DNA of 9,628 nucleotides from Chloroflexota bacterium (GTDB lineage: Bacteria; Chloroflexota; Anaerolineae; Anaerolineales; UBA11858): NCBI GenBank assembly GCA_030666985.1, contig DAOUWT010000081.1, positions 1-9,628 on the forward strand, read 5' to 3'. The notes below the pieces were generated by a model that was given only the letters and a program-made list of their open reading frames with translations, did not search any database and was not told the DNA's origin. The translations under genes and the position numbers were made by a program. This document shows positions 1-6,946 of the stretch, piece by piece (the stretch's first letter is position 1; each line of letters starts with the position of its first letter).

Positions 1-150
1 CAGTCCCCGGGGTTTGGGGGGGGGCGTGCCCGGCGGGGGGGGGGAGGGCGCCCCGCGGGGGCGTGAGACCACCCCCCAGGCGTGGCACCCACGCCCAAGC
101 GTGGCACAACCCTGGGGGATAGGCTCCCGCGCCGGGGCGAGGCTTTACCA
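1..150. other. GC-rich low-complexity window edge
   Basis: This stretch is dominated by runs of G and C, especially positions 15-60, and has no convincing gene. Open frames that cross it encode only Pro/Gly/Arg-rich low-complexity peptides. The homopolymers resemble those at the far right end, so part of it may be assembly-edge error. From about 65 onward it looks like real intergenic DNA downstream of the leftward lipoprotein gene. Confidence 0.5.
73..118. repeat. Nested inverted repeat downstream of the lipoprotein gene
   Basis: CCCCCAGG (73-80) is perfectly complementary to CCTGGGGG (111-118). Alternatively GGCGTGG (79-85) pairs with CCACGCC (89-95) around a 3-nt loop. The word GCGTGGCAC occurs twice (80-88 and 99-107). 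It lies about 70 bp past the stop codon of the leftward gene, where a terminator would be expected, but no T tract follows on either strand. It is better read as a palindromic intergenic repeat. Confidence 0.5.
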
Positions 151-159
151 TCCACCAGC

Positions 160-189
160 CACGCTTCACTCATCACGCTTCACTCATCA
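160..189. repeat. Heptad tandem repeat (TCACGCT family), two 14-bp units
   Basis: The 14-bp unit CACGCTTCACTCAT occurs twice in tandem (160-173 and 174-187) and then degenerates. Each unit is two related heptads. The array runs into the TGA stop codon of the lipoprotein gene (complement of 187-189). The same heptad family recurs at 2642-2709 and 3428-3456. Confidence 0.75.
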
Positions 190-1815
190 CTCCCATCCCA
201 AACGCTGCACGCGCCCATCCCCGGTGATCTGCCAGCTCTCTCCGCTCGCCACATCTACAATCCAAATATTGCCCTGGTAAATGAGGGCTAATACAGGCCC
301 TGATCCCGCTTCCATCGCGCCGGGAGACCAGACTCCCCAATTGCGCTGCGGCTCGAGGCCTGGGGCTTCCAGAGGGGGGAAGACCAACCTCTGATTGGAG
401 CCGTCCCGGTCAATGATTGCGACTCGATAACTGGGTTTATCGCTCTGCTTGGGGAAGTTGGCCTGCAAATAGGCTATCTGATAGGCCTCTTCACCAGAAG
501 CAAGAACTTGCCCCGGAGAAGTCTTGGGGTAAGCGAACATCCCCACTTCAGGGACGAGGTGTATCGGTGCCCCTACCCCCACGGGGATAACCACAAGGTC
601 AAAAATCGGGGATTTTTCAGCATCCCCCACCACCTCTGGGGGAGCATGATCAACAGTATAGATCACATCTCCATTGGGGCTGATTGCTATACCCGGCATC
701 CAGGCCCAATCCCCCCTGGTCTGATAAGGCGTTATATCTAAGAGAGTCTGCTTTTCTTTGGTCTCCATATCCACGAGTCCAACCTGGTCAGGGCCAACAT
801 AGGCCAAAAACTCACCCTGGGGAGCATAGGCAAAGTCTGTTCCCCACCAGCCGTACACTCCTCCATAATTAGTATCTAGGACATCGTCCACGAGGTGTGT
901 CCAGCCGTTGGTATCGAATTCTCGAATCTGCAAATTGTTATTGGCCTGCCATCCGGGAGGAGAGGAGCGAGGCTCCACTGTAGAATAAGCTGCCTCTCGA
1001 TTAGAGCCTGGGAGCCAAGCTCCAAAGTGGATCACGTTCTCAATCTCAAAATCAATCATCCCCTCTTCATCGCCGCCAATCTGCGCCGCGCCGACATGCG
1101 CCGCCCAGAGAGTGTTTATCACATCATCAGAGTCACCTTGACGAGTAAATAATAACCACTCGCCATCATCGGAAAGCGCGAAAACTCGCCCATCTAAATC
1201 TCCTGTAGCGACAATTAGTCTCCGATTAGCTGTTGAGTCTTCCATCATCCAGGCGTTGCCGTCTGAGAGATAAACTAAACGGCCCGGCAAATTGATGGGA
1301 GATAAATAGCTTTGGGAGCCTACTAAACTAATCTCATCGACAGACTCTTGAATGACACGGCTGCTAAACTCCTCGTAAGATACCTCTTCCCCATTTTCCA
1401 GCACCCGTAGATATGTGATTTCCTTGAGGCCGTTTTTTCCTTCTTGTACCAATTGTTCTTCACCTTCAGGGAGATTCTCATTTGGCAATCGGGTGGCTCG
1501 AAAAGGGATTACTATCTGCTCAGTCTCGAAGACCTCTTTGACCCTGATAACACGGACTGTCATCCCTTTTTCGAGGACGGTGGAAGAGGTAGGCTCAACC
1601 CGGTCTTTGCCCTCCAATTTCAATCCGGCTGCATCCATAACGTTTTGGACCGTGCTCCCGGCCGGAATGTGGATTTCATACTCCTCCCCATCCACATAGG
1701 CCTGAACATCAATCGACTCACGAGGAGGTGTGATCTGAGGAGAGCTGCAAGCCGCACTTCCCAAGGCCAGCCCTACTATTATCAGCAAAGCAAAAAAATA
1801 ATGGTATAATCGCAT
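187..1815 (-). CDS. Secreted lipoprotein with DUF348/G5-like region and beta-propeller
   Basis: The product is 542 residues. Residues 1-22 form a signal peptide with a long hydrophobic core ending GSAAC, so C23 is the likely lipidated cysteine. The -3 residue is Ser rather than the usual Leu, so the lipobox is slightly non-canonical. Residues about 36-95 (VQAYVDGEEYEIHIPAG, then EKGMTVRVIRV) resemble the DUF348 repeat that precedes G5 domains in YabE-like cell-wall proteins. Residues about 96-170 match a G5-like strand pattern, with VFETEQIVIPF at the start. From about 178 to the end there are repeated YLSDGNAWMM, ALSDDGEWLLFT, AISPNGDVIYT and IYQGNIWIVD motifs, typical of TolB/WD40-like propeller blades. 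The likely role is an exported, membrane-anchored surface protein; its ligand is unknown. The ATG at 1815 is chosen because it begins the signal peptide, and AAGGA lies about 12 nt upstream. It is transcribed away from scpB. Confidence 0.8.
   Translation of the reverse strand: MRLYHYFFALLIIVGLALGSAACSSPQITPPRESIDVQAYVDGEEYEIHIPAGSTVQNVMDAAGLKLEGKDRVEPTSSTVLEKGMTVRVIRVKEVFETEQIVIPFRATRLPNENLPEGEEQLVQEGKNGLKEITYLRVLENGEEVSYEEFSSRVIQESVDEISLVGSQSYLSPINLPGRLVYLSDGNAWMMEDSTANRRLIVATGDLDGRVFALSDDGEWLLFTRQGDSDDVINTLWAAHVGAAQIGGDEEGMIDFEIENVIHFGAWLPGSNREAAYSTVEPRSSPPGWQANNNLQIREFDTNGWTHLVDDVLDTNYGGVYGWWGTDFAYAPQGEFLAYVGPDQVGLVDMETKEKQTLLDITPYQTRGDWAWMPGIAISPNGDVIYTVDHAPPEVVGDAEKSPIFDLVVIPVGVGAPIHLVPEVGMFAYPKTSPGQVLASGEEAYQIAYLQANFPKQSDKPSYRVAIIDRDGSNQRLVFPPLEAPGLEPQRNWGVWSPGAMEAGSGPVLALIYQGNIWIVDVASGESWQITGDGRVQRLGWE
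1802..1810 (+). promoter_or_regulatory. Candidate extended -10 promoter directed toward scpB
   Basis: TGGTATAAT fits an extended -10 (TGn plus a perfect TATAAT at 1805-1810). Transcription would start near 1817 and give scpB a leader of about 220 nt through both repeat arrays. No good -35 hexamer lies at the right distance, which extended -10 promoters tolerate. The motif sits within the first codons of the opposing lipoprotein gene, so coding sequence could produce it by chance. Confidence 0.4.
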
Positions 1816-1837
1816 TTCGTCTAAGAGTCCTTTGGTG

Positions 1838-1950
1838 GCTAGTCTGGTAGTCTGATAGTCGCTAGTCTGGTAGTCTGATAGTCGCTAGTCTGGTAGTCTG
1901 GTAGTCGCTAGTCTGGTAGTCGCTAGTCTGATAGTCGGTAGTCCGTAGTC
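1838..1950. repeat. Tandem repeat array, TAGTC-based 23-bp and 15-bp units
   Basis: Three consecutive 23-bp units start at 1838, 1861 and 1884. The first two are identical and the third differs at one base. Two 15-bp shortened units follow (1907-1921, 1922-1936), then a degenerate tail. Each unit consists of TAGTC followed by two or three variable bases (GG, GA, GC), so the underlying period is 7-8 bp. It occupies the leader of both divergent genes. There are no spacers, so it is not CRISPR. It resembles the short tandemly repeated repetitive sequences known from some cyanobacteria. Confidence 0.85.
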
Positions 1951-1981
1951 GGCCAAACACAAACTGAAAACTGAATACTGC

Positions 1982-2023
1982 CCAATATCCAATATCCAAT
2001 ATCCAATACCCAATATCCAATAT
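1982..2023. repeat. Heptad tandem repeat, six copies of CCAATAT
   Basis: Six consecutive heptads run from 1982 to 2023. Five read CCAATAT and the fourth reads CCAATAC; a partial copy, CCAACCA, follows. It is a different heptad family from the TAGTC array 35 bp away and ends 17 bp before the scpB start codon. It lies in the likely 5' leader of scpB or of the leftward lipoprotein gene, depending on which promoter is used. Confidence 0.85.
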
Positions 2024-2032
2024 CCAACCAAG

Positions 2033-2062
2033 ATTATAGCATGTTAGAGCAAAAAAAATCAA
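2033..2062 (-). promoter_or_regulatory. Candidate promoter for the lipoprotein gene, overlapping the scpB start
   Basis: On the minus strand TTGATT (complement of 2057-2062) is followed after 18 bp by TATAAT (complement of 2033-2038). TG one base before the hexamer makes an extended -10, TGCTATAAT. This is the best promoter match in the divergent region. It would start transcription near 2026 and give the lipoprotein gene a leader of about 210 nt across both repeat arrays. It overlaps the scpB start codon, so the two genes' promoters face each other. Confidence 0.5.
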
Positions 2063-2640
2063 AATCCGAAGACAAAAAAACACTTGACCTCACAGCACAA
2101 GTAGAAGCTTTGTTATTTGTGTCACCGGAGACTGTCACCCCTTATCAGTTGGGGATGGCCTTAGATGTCACGCCGCGCCATGTTAAGAACTGCCTCGAGG
2201 AACTAGAAAAGCACTACGAGGGACGCGGCATCCGACTTCAACGGCACAATGGCAAAGTGCAAATAATCTCTGCGCCAGAAGCTGCTCAGGTGATAGAACA
2301 CTTTCTGAACTTGGAAACGATCTCCACTCTCAGCCGGGCCGCCTTGGAAACTATCTCTATCATCGCCTACCAACAGCCTGTTACCCGCCCTCAAATTGAT
2401 GCCATTCGCGGCGTGAACAGTGATGGAGTCATCCGTGGCTTACTCAGCAAGGGTTTAATCGAGGACATTGGTCGCGCAGAAGGCCCTGGCCGCCCCATAC
2501 TCTATAGCGCTACAGCCGAGTTTCTAAAACATTTTGGCCTAACCTCGCTCGATGAACTCCCTCCTCTCAAATTGGAAGAAATTCCGGTCGAGGAAAATGG
2601 GAATGGGAGGAATGGGAATAACCACATTCTAAAAGAATAG
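2041..2640 (+). CDS. scpB: Segregation and condensation protein B
   Basis: The 199-residue product is a ScpB, the winged-helix dimer that joins the kleisin ScpA and the SMC ATPase in the bacterial condensin complex. After a Lys-rich N-terminus the family opening is clear (QVEALLFVSPETVTPYQLG, about residues 20-38). The signature second winged helix follows, with SIIAYQQPVTRPQIDAIRGV at about 103-122, RGLLSKGLIEDIGR after it, and GRPILYSATAEFLKHFGL near 150-167. Length is normal for the family. The C-terminus ends in an Asn/Gly-rich tail. The ATG at 2041 is the only sensible start, but no Shine-Dalgarno sequence precedes it, which is odd. scpA is not adjacent here, although it often is in other bacteria. 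The pseudouridine synthase gene follows 80 nt downstream, a common scpB neighbourhood. Confidence 0.95.
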   Translation: MLEQKKSKSEDKKTLDLTAQVEALLFVSPETVTPYQLGMALDVTPRHVKNCLEELEKHYEGRGIRLQRHNGKVQIISAPEAAQVIEHFLNLETISTLSRAALETISIIAYQQPVTRPQIDAIRGVNSDGVIRGLLSKGLIEDIGRAEGPGRPILYSATAEFLKHFGLTSLDELPPLKLEEIPVEENGNGRNGNNHILKE

Positions 2641-2641
2641 T

Positions 2642-2709
2642 CGTGAAACGTGATGAGTGACGAGTGACCTCACGTTTCACGTCTTCACGCTTCACTCCTC
2701 ACGTATCAC
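2642..2709. repeat. Heptad repeat (TCACGTT family) with inverted copy, foldback
   Basis: The whole scpB to rluB gap is built of degenerate heptads such as TCACGTT, TCACGTC, TTCACGC and TTCACTC. The left part is inverted relative to the right: CGTGAAACGTGA (2642-2653) is perfectly complementary to TCACGTTTCACG (2670-2681), giving a 12-bp stem with a 16-nt loop just after the scpB stop. No T tract follows, so read-through into the next gene is likely. The repeat is also open in frame with rluB and could mislead start prediction to 2664. Confidence 0.8.
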
Positions 2710-2715
2710 AAAGGA
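2710..2715 (+). promoter_or_regulatory. Shine-Dalgarno site fixing the rluB start at 2721
   Basis: AAAGGA ends 5 nt before the ATG at 2721, a near-ideal position. The upstream in-frame ATG at 2664 lies inside heptad repeat DNA and would add a peptide (SRFTSSRFT) encoded by the repeat, so it is rejected. Confidence 0.8.
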
Positions 2716-2720
2716 TCTCC

Positions 2721-3428
2721 ATGAAAGACCGCTTACAAAAAATTTTGGCTCGCGCTGGATATGGTTCCCGGAGAGCGTGCGAAAAGCTCATTAAAGCTGG
2801 CAGGGTATCTGTCAATGGTCAGACGGCCACCTTGGGCATGAAAGCAGACATAGAAAAAGATGAGATTTCCGTTGACAATCGCCCCATCTCAAAACCTGAA
2901 ACACTGAAATACATCGCCCTCCACAAGCCCAAAGGCGTGATTTCTGCTGTCACAAGTCCGGACTCCCGGCCCACTGTGCGGGACCTGGTAGACGTTCCGG
3001 GCCGGCTCTATCCCGTGGGACGCTTGGACGTGGACAGCGAGGGGCTGATCTTGATGACCAACGACGGGAAGCTGACTGACCTCCTCACCCATCCCAAGTA
3101 CGAGCACAAAAAGGAATACCGCGTCCAGGTAGAGGGTTCCCCCACCCCCAGGCAGCTCAACGCCTGGCGGCGGGGCGTCATCCTAGAAGATGGGCACCAC
3201 ACCCTCCCCTCGGAGGTCCGTCTCGCGTCTCAAGGCAGGAAAACCGCCTGGCTGCTGGTAATCCTCCGGGAAGGACGCAAACGCCAAATCCGCCGCATGG
3301 GGCAAGTAACCGGCCTCCCCGTCCACAGGATCATCCGCACCAGAATAGCCAGCCTGCGCCTGGGGGATTTACCTCCCCAAAAATGGCGTTACCTCACCTC
3401 GAAAGAAATCAAAAAGCTAAAAGAGTAA
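2721..3428 (+). CDS. rluB: Pseudouridine synthase, RsuA/RluB family (23S rRNA type)
   Basis: The 235-residue product has the RsuA/RluB/RluE/RluF layout. An S4 RNA-binding domain (about residues 3-50, RLQKILARAGYGSRRACEKL then GRVSVNG) precedes the pseudouridine synthase fold. The catalytic motif GRLDVDSEGLILMTNDG begins at residue 100, with the catalytic aspartate D103. The family's C-terminal motif EGRKRQIRRM follows near 184-193. It isomerises a uridine in rRNA. RluB (23S U2605 in E. coli numbering) is the usual assignment for this length and the scpB neighbourhood, but RsuA cannot be excluded from sequence alone. The start is set by the AAAGGA site and the S4 boundary. It lies between scpB and the glycosyltransferase gene on the same strand, and its gaps on both sides carry the same heptad repeat. 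Confidence 0.9.
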   Translation: MKDRLQKILARAGYGSRRACEKLIKAGRVSVNGQTATLGMKADIEKDEISVDNRPISKPETLKYIALHKPKGVISAVTSPDSRPTVRDLVDVPGRLYPVGRLDVDSEGLILMTNDGKLTDLLTHPKYEHKKEYRVQVEGSPTPRQLNAWRRGVILEDGHHTLPSEVRLASQGRKTAWLLVILREGRKRQIRRMGQVTGLPVHRIIRTRIASLRLGDLPPQKWRYLTSKEIKKLKE

Positions 3429-3456
3429 CCTCACGTTTCACGTCTTCACGCTTCAC
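3428..3456. repeat. Heptad repeat copy, 29 nt identical to 2667-2695
   Basis: Starting at the last base of the rluB stop codon, 29 nt repeat exactly the block at 2667-2695 upstream of rluB (beginning ACCTCACGTTTCACG). The pseudouridine synthase gene is therefore flanked by perfect direct repeats about 761 bp apart. The block is open in frame with the next gene and makes a spurious N-terminal extension possible. Confidence 0.85.
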
Positions 3457-3484
3457 GATTCTCCCCCCAAAAACAGGAAACATT

Positions 3485-6400
3485 ATGACCAAAAACACCC
3501 AAAAATCCGCCTCTTGGCTTGACCGTCCCATCTTCTCCGAAATAAACCTCACCTGGGAAAGCATCTTCTTCGGGGTCATCCTCCTCCTCGCCACAGTCTC
3601 CCGCTTTTACGACCTGGGAGCGCGGGTCATCAGCCACGACGAAACCTCCCACGTTTACTATGCCTGGAGGCTGTTCAAGGGGATGGGCTATAGCCACACT
3701 CCCATCACGCATGGCCCCCTCCAATTCCATCTTTTGGCCTTCGCCTATTTCTTATTGGGAGACAGCGACTTCTCGGCCCGCATTTCGGCGGCGGTCTTCA
3801 GCATTGCTACAATTGCCTTTTTGTGGAAGTACCGGCCCTACCTGGGAAAGTTTGGGACCTTGGCCGCGGCGGGGATGATGCTCATATCTCCCTTCATGCT
3901 CTACTATGGACGCTACGCCCGCAACGAAGCCTTTAGCGCCCTTTTTGGCGTGGTCGTTATCTGGAGCATTTTGCGTTATCTCGAAACTCGAGCGCCGCGC
4001 TACCTTTATTGGCTAACAGCGGCAACCGTGCTGCATTTTACCGCCAAAGAGACCGCCTTCATCTACACCGCCCAGGCAATGCTCTTTTTGGGATTTTATT
4101 TTGTGTTTCAGGTTACAAAGAAAAAGTGGGCCAATGACAATTACCGGAGCTTGTTCCTGGTCGCTCTCATTATAGCCGCCCTTTTCATAGGAATCGCCTT
4201 TGTAGGGAGTGTCCTCCCCGGCCAAAACGCTCCCGACGTGGAAGAAAGTGCCGCCGTGGCAGGGGAAGACACTGCCGTGGCGGGTGAAACAAGCTCCGCC
4301 CCCTCCGTGTTTAGCATAGCCACCCTAATGATCAGCACCCTCTCCCTCTTGGCCGCCCTCTACTTTGTCATCCGGGGATACACCTGGGGCAAATTACGAG
4401 AGCTGCCCTCTTTTAGTGCCTTGCTTTTATTAAGCACTTTGGTATTGCCGCAACTCGCCCCTATCCCCTCTAAAATCCTGGGCTGGAACCCAATCGATTA
4501 TACCCAGCCCGGCATGATCCGAACCGGAATTATCGTTGGGGCATTGGCCCTCGTTTCCATTGCCATCGGCCTGGCCTGGAATCCCAAAGAATGGTTGATC
4601 TGTGCCGCTATTTTCTACCTCCCCTTTACCATCTTTTATACAACAGTGTTCACCTATGGGCAAGGATTCTTTACCGGCCTGGTAGGCTCCCTGGGATATT
4701 GGCTCGAACAACACGGAGTAGAACGCGGCAGCCAGCCCTGGTATTATTACTGGCTCATTCAAATTCCACTTTATGAATATCTTCCCGCCCTTGTCAGCGC
4801 GTTCACGGTAATAGGAATAGGCGTCAACCGTCTGAAGAAGGCCCCCCGACCCCCAATTCTGGGGGAGACCATAAACAGGATTCCCCCCAAGGCCTGCCCT
4901 GAGCGAGGCGAAGGGTCTGGGTTAGGGGGGCAGTTGCATAAGTCCTATTCCCAAGAAACAGAACCCACTCAAGAAACAAAAACTCTTCCCCAAAAAGCTC
5001 CCGCTCCAGCGGCCGCCTTACTTGTCTTTTGGACGCTCACCAGCCTGATAGCCTATCCCATTGCCGGGGAAAAAATGCCCTGGCTGACGGTTCACATCGC
5101 TTTTCCAATGATACTCTTGAGCGCTTGGGGACTTGAACAAGTAATTGCCTGCATCCAATTCTCGCGCTTCCGGGAGAAAAACGGCGGAGTAACTGCCTTA
5201 CTGTCTTTGATACTCCTGATTGGCCTGGCTAAGGTACTCGGAAACTTGCTAGGAACAGACCCACCCTTCCAAGGCAAAGAACTGAGCCAGCTTCAGACAA
5301 CGGGCATGTTCCTCACCACGCTGCTAATTACCATTGCCTCCGGAGTCGGCCTCGGTTATTTTTCTAAGAAATGGGGCTGGCGCCAGTTGAGCGCCATCAT
5401 TTCCCTGACCGCGGTCATCCTTTTAGGCGTCCTGACCACCCATACAGCGGCACAGGCAGCCTACATCAACTACGATGACCCCACAGAGTATCTGGTTTAC
5501 GCACACTCGGCCCGGGGCGTAAAAGAAGCCCTCAACCAAATCGAAGAGCTTTCACTCCGCACCAGCGACGGTTTAGCCATAGAAGTGGCCTACGACAATT
5601 CAACCACCTATCCCTATTGGTGGTATTTGCGCAATTACGAGAACCAAAACTTTTTCGGAGAAAATCCCACCCGCGCCCATAGATCGGCCCCCGTCATTTT
5701 GGTCGGCAGCAACAACTACGCCAAAATAGAACCCGTGGTCGGCCAAGCCTATTATCAATTTGACTATAACCGCCTCTGGTGGCCCAACCAAGACTATTTC
5801 GGCCTCACCTGGGAGCGCATCGGCAATGTCCTAAAAGACCCCGCCCTGCGCGAAGCCATCTTCAAAATTTGGCTCAACCGCGACTACACCAAATACGCCG
5901 AAATCAAAGACCGCGACATGTCCCTCCCCAATTGGAGTCCGGCCGAGCACATGCGCCTCTACGTCCGCAAGGATATGGCCGCCAAAGTTTGGAACTACGG
6001 AACAGGAGAAATCAACTTCGAAAGCCTCACCGCCGACCCCTACGAAGGAAAAGAAGCAATCTACGCAACAGACCAAATTCTCAACGGGGAGACATTTCAC
6101 ACCCCCCGCAACCTGGCCCTTGGCCCCGATGGAACAATCTACGTGGCAGATTCCGGCCAGCACCGCATCGTTCACCTCTCGGCAGAGGGGGAGATACTCC
6201 ACGCCTGGGGGATGTTCAGCACACCTGGGGAGGGGGAGGTCGCCGCGCCGGGGACGTTCAACGAACCCTGGGGGATAGCTGTGGACCCCGAGGGCTACGT
6301 TTACGTGGCCGACACCTGGAACCACCGCATCCAAAAATTCACCCCTGCGGGGGATTTCGTGACCACCTGGGGCCGCTTCGGGCAGGTCGAAACCCCCGAT

Positions 6401-6946
6401 ACCTTCTGGGGGCCGCGAGATGTATCCGTTGATGCCCAGGGACACGTTTACGTCACCGACACCGGCAATAAACGCATAGCCATCTTCGACAGTGAGGGAA
6501 ACTTCATCACCGATTTCGGGAGCGTCGGCATGGGGCCCGGGCAATTTGACGAGCCGGTCGGGATCACTCTCGATGCTCAAGGCAACCTCTACGTGGCAGA
6601 TACCTGGAACCAGCGCGTGCAAGTTTTCGAACCCAACTCCCAAGGGTTGGCCGTCAACTACAAAACCGAATGGGAAATAGTGGGCTGGTATGGGCAATCG
6701 CTAGACAACAAACCCTACCTGACGGTTGGCGAGGGCGTTATCTACGTCAGCGACCCAGAGGGCTACCGAGTGCTAGCCTTCTCGCCAGAAGGAGAATTCC
6801 TGCACTACTGGGGGGCGTTTGGCGAGGGACCCAACAACCTCAACCGCCCCACCGGCCTAGCCGTTGACGAGGAAGGAAACGTGTGGGTGGCGGATGCGGG
6901 GAATAATCGAGTGATGCACTTTAATGTCTTGGAGAAAGGGAGGTAG
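3485..6946 (+). CDS. GT-C membrane glycosyltransferase (Agl23/TIGR03663-like) with NHL propeller
   Basis: The 1153-residue product is a polytopic membrane protein fused to a soluble propeller. Residues about 25-660 carry many hydrophobic helices. The first large external loop has the acidic pair D52-E53 (SHDETSHVYYAWRLFKG), as expected for GT-C transferases of the PMT/ArnT type that use polyprenyl-phosphate sugars. GRYARNEAF and AGEKMPWLTVH are motifs I associate with the family labelled TIGR03663 or Agl23. Residues about 660-865 form an extracytoplasmic domain. Residues about 870-1150 hold six NHL repeats (IYVADSGQHRI, VYVADTWNHRI, VYVTDTGNKRI, LYVADTWNQRV, IYVSDPEGYRV, VWVADAGNNRV), enough for one six-bladed propeller. 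The likely role is sugar transfer to a surface protein or lipid, with the propeller binding the target; the substrate is unknown. The ATG at 3485 has AGGAAA upstream. The open frame continues back to 3383, overlapping rluB, but that extension is repeat DNA. Residues about 453-482 derive from an inserted repeat. Confidence 0.9.
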   Translation: MTKNTQKSASWLDRPIFSEINLTWESIFFGVILLLATVSRFYDLGARVISHDETSHVYYAWRLFKGMGYSHTPITHGPLQFHLLAFAYFLLGDSDFSARISAAVFSIATIAFLWKYRPYLGKFGTLAAAGMMLISPFMLYYGRYARNEAFSALFGVVVIWSILRYLETRAPRYLYWLTAATVLHFTAKETAFIYTAQAMLFLGFYFVFQVTKKKWANDNYRSLFLVALIIAALFIGIAFVGSVLPGQNAPDVEESAAVAGEDTAVAGETSSAPSVFSIATLMISTLSLLAALYFVIRGYTWGKLRELPSFSALLLLSTLVLPQLAPIPSKILGWNPIDYTQPGMIRTGIIVGALALVSIAIGLAWNPKEWLICAAIFYLPFTIFYTTVFTYGQGFFTGLVGSLGYWLEQHGVERGSQPWYYYWLIQIPLYEYLPALVSAFTVIGIGVNRLKKAPRPPILGETINRIPPKACPERGEGSGLGGQLHKSYSQETEPTQETKTLPQKAPAPAAALLVFWTLTSLIAYPIAGEKMPWLTVHIAFPMILLSAWGLEQVIACIQFSRFREKNGGVTALLSLILLIGLAKVLGNLLGTDPPFQGKELSQLQTTGMFLTTLLITIASGVGLGYFSKKWGWRQLSAIISLTAVILLGVLTTHTAAQAAYINYDDPTEYLVYAHSARGVKEALNQIEELSLRTSDGLAIEVAYDNSTTYPYWWYLRNYENQNFFGENPTRAHRSAPVILVGSNNYAKIEPVVGQAYYQFDYNRLWWPNQDYFGLTWERIGNVLKDPALREAIFKIWLNRDYTKYAEIKDRDMSLPNWSPAEHMRLYVRKDMAAKVWNYGTGEINFESLTADPYEGKEAIYATDQILNGETFHTPRNLALGPDGTIYVADSGQHRIVHLSAEGEILHAWGMFSTPGEGEVAAPGTFNEPWGIAVDPEGYVYVADTWNHRIQKFTPAGDFVTTWGRFGQVETPDTFWGPRDVSVDAQGHVYVTDTGNKRIAIFDSEGNFITDFGSVGMGPGQFDEPVGITLDAQGNLYVADTWNQRVQVFEPNSQGLAVNYKTEWEIVGWYGQSLDNKPYLTVGEGVIYVSDPEGYRVLAFSPEGEFLHYWGAFGEGPNNLNRPTGLAVDEEGNVWVADAGNNRVMHFNVLEKGR
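4841..4931. repeat. Palindromic intergenic-type repeat lying in frame within the glycosyltransferase gene
   Basis: About 90 bp carry repeat signatures unlike the surrounding coding sequence. CCCCCA (4850-4855) and TGGGGG (4860-4865) form a 6-bp hairpin with a 4-nt loop. CCCCCCAA (4883-4890) can pair with TTAGGGGGG (4922-4930) apart from one bulged A. Inside that lies CCCTGAGCGAGGCGAAGGG, a variant of the dispersed CCTGAGCGAAGTCGAAGGG-type palindrome of many bacterial genomes. It is translated without interruption as a Pro/Gly-rich linker (including PERGEGSGLGGQ) in a predicted cytoplasmic loop between membrane helices. Confidence 0.75.

Noticed and set aside
1838..2030. Possible CRISPR array
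   Set aside because: The units are contiguous 7-23 bp repeats with no unique spacers and no cas genes nearby.
1862..2083. Leftward 73-codon open frame with DYQTSDYQTSDYQT repeats
   Set aside because: The peptide is simply the translation of the two tandem-repeat arrays.
2591..2620. AATGGGA repeats at the scpB 3' end as another intergenic heptad family
   Set aside because: Copies are spaced 6 and 9 nt apart, in step with codons, and encode an Asn/Gly-rich tail, so this is low-complexity coding sequence and not a heptad array.
3383..3484. Longer N-terminus for the glycosyltransferase, overlapping rluB
   Set aside because: The extension reads rluB out of frame and then heptad repeat DNA. The ATG at 3485 has a ribosome binding site and a sensible cytoplasmic N-terminus before the first helix.
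5831..6697. Leftward 288-codon open frame opposite the NHL region
   Set aside because: It is the antisense shadow of a repetitive, GC-biased coding region; the sense frame has clear NHL repeats.
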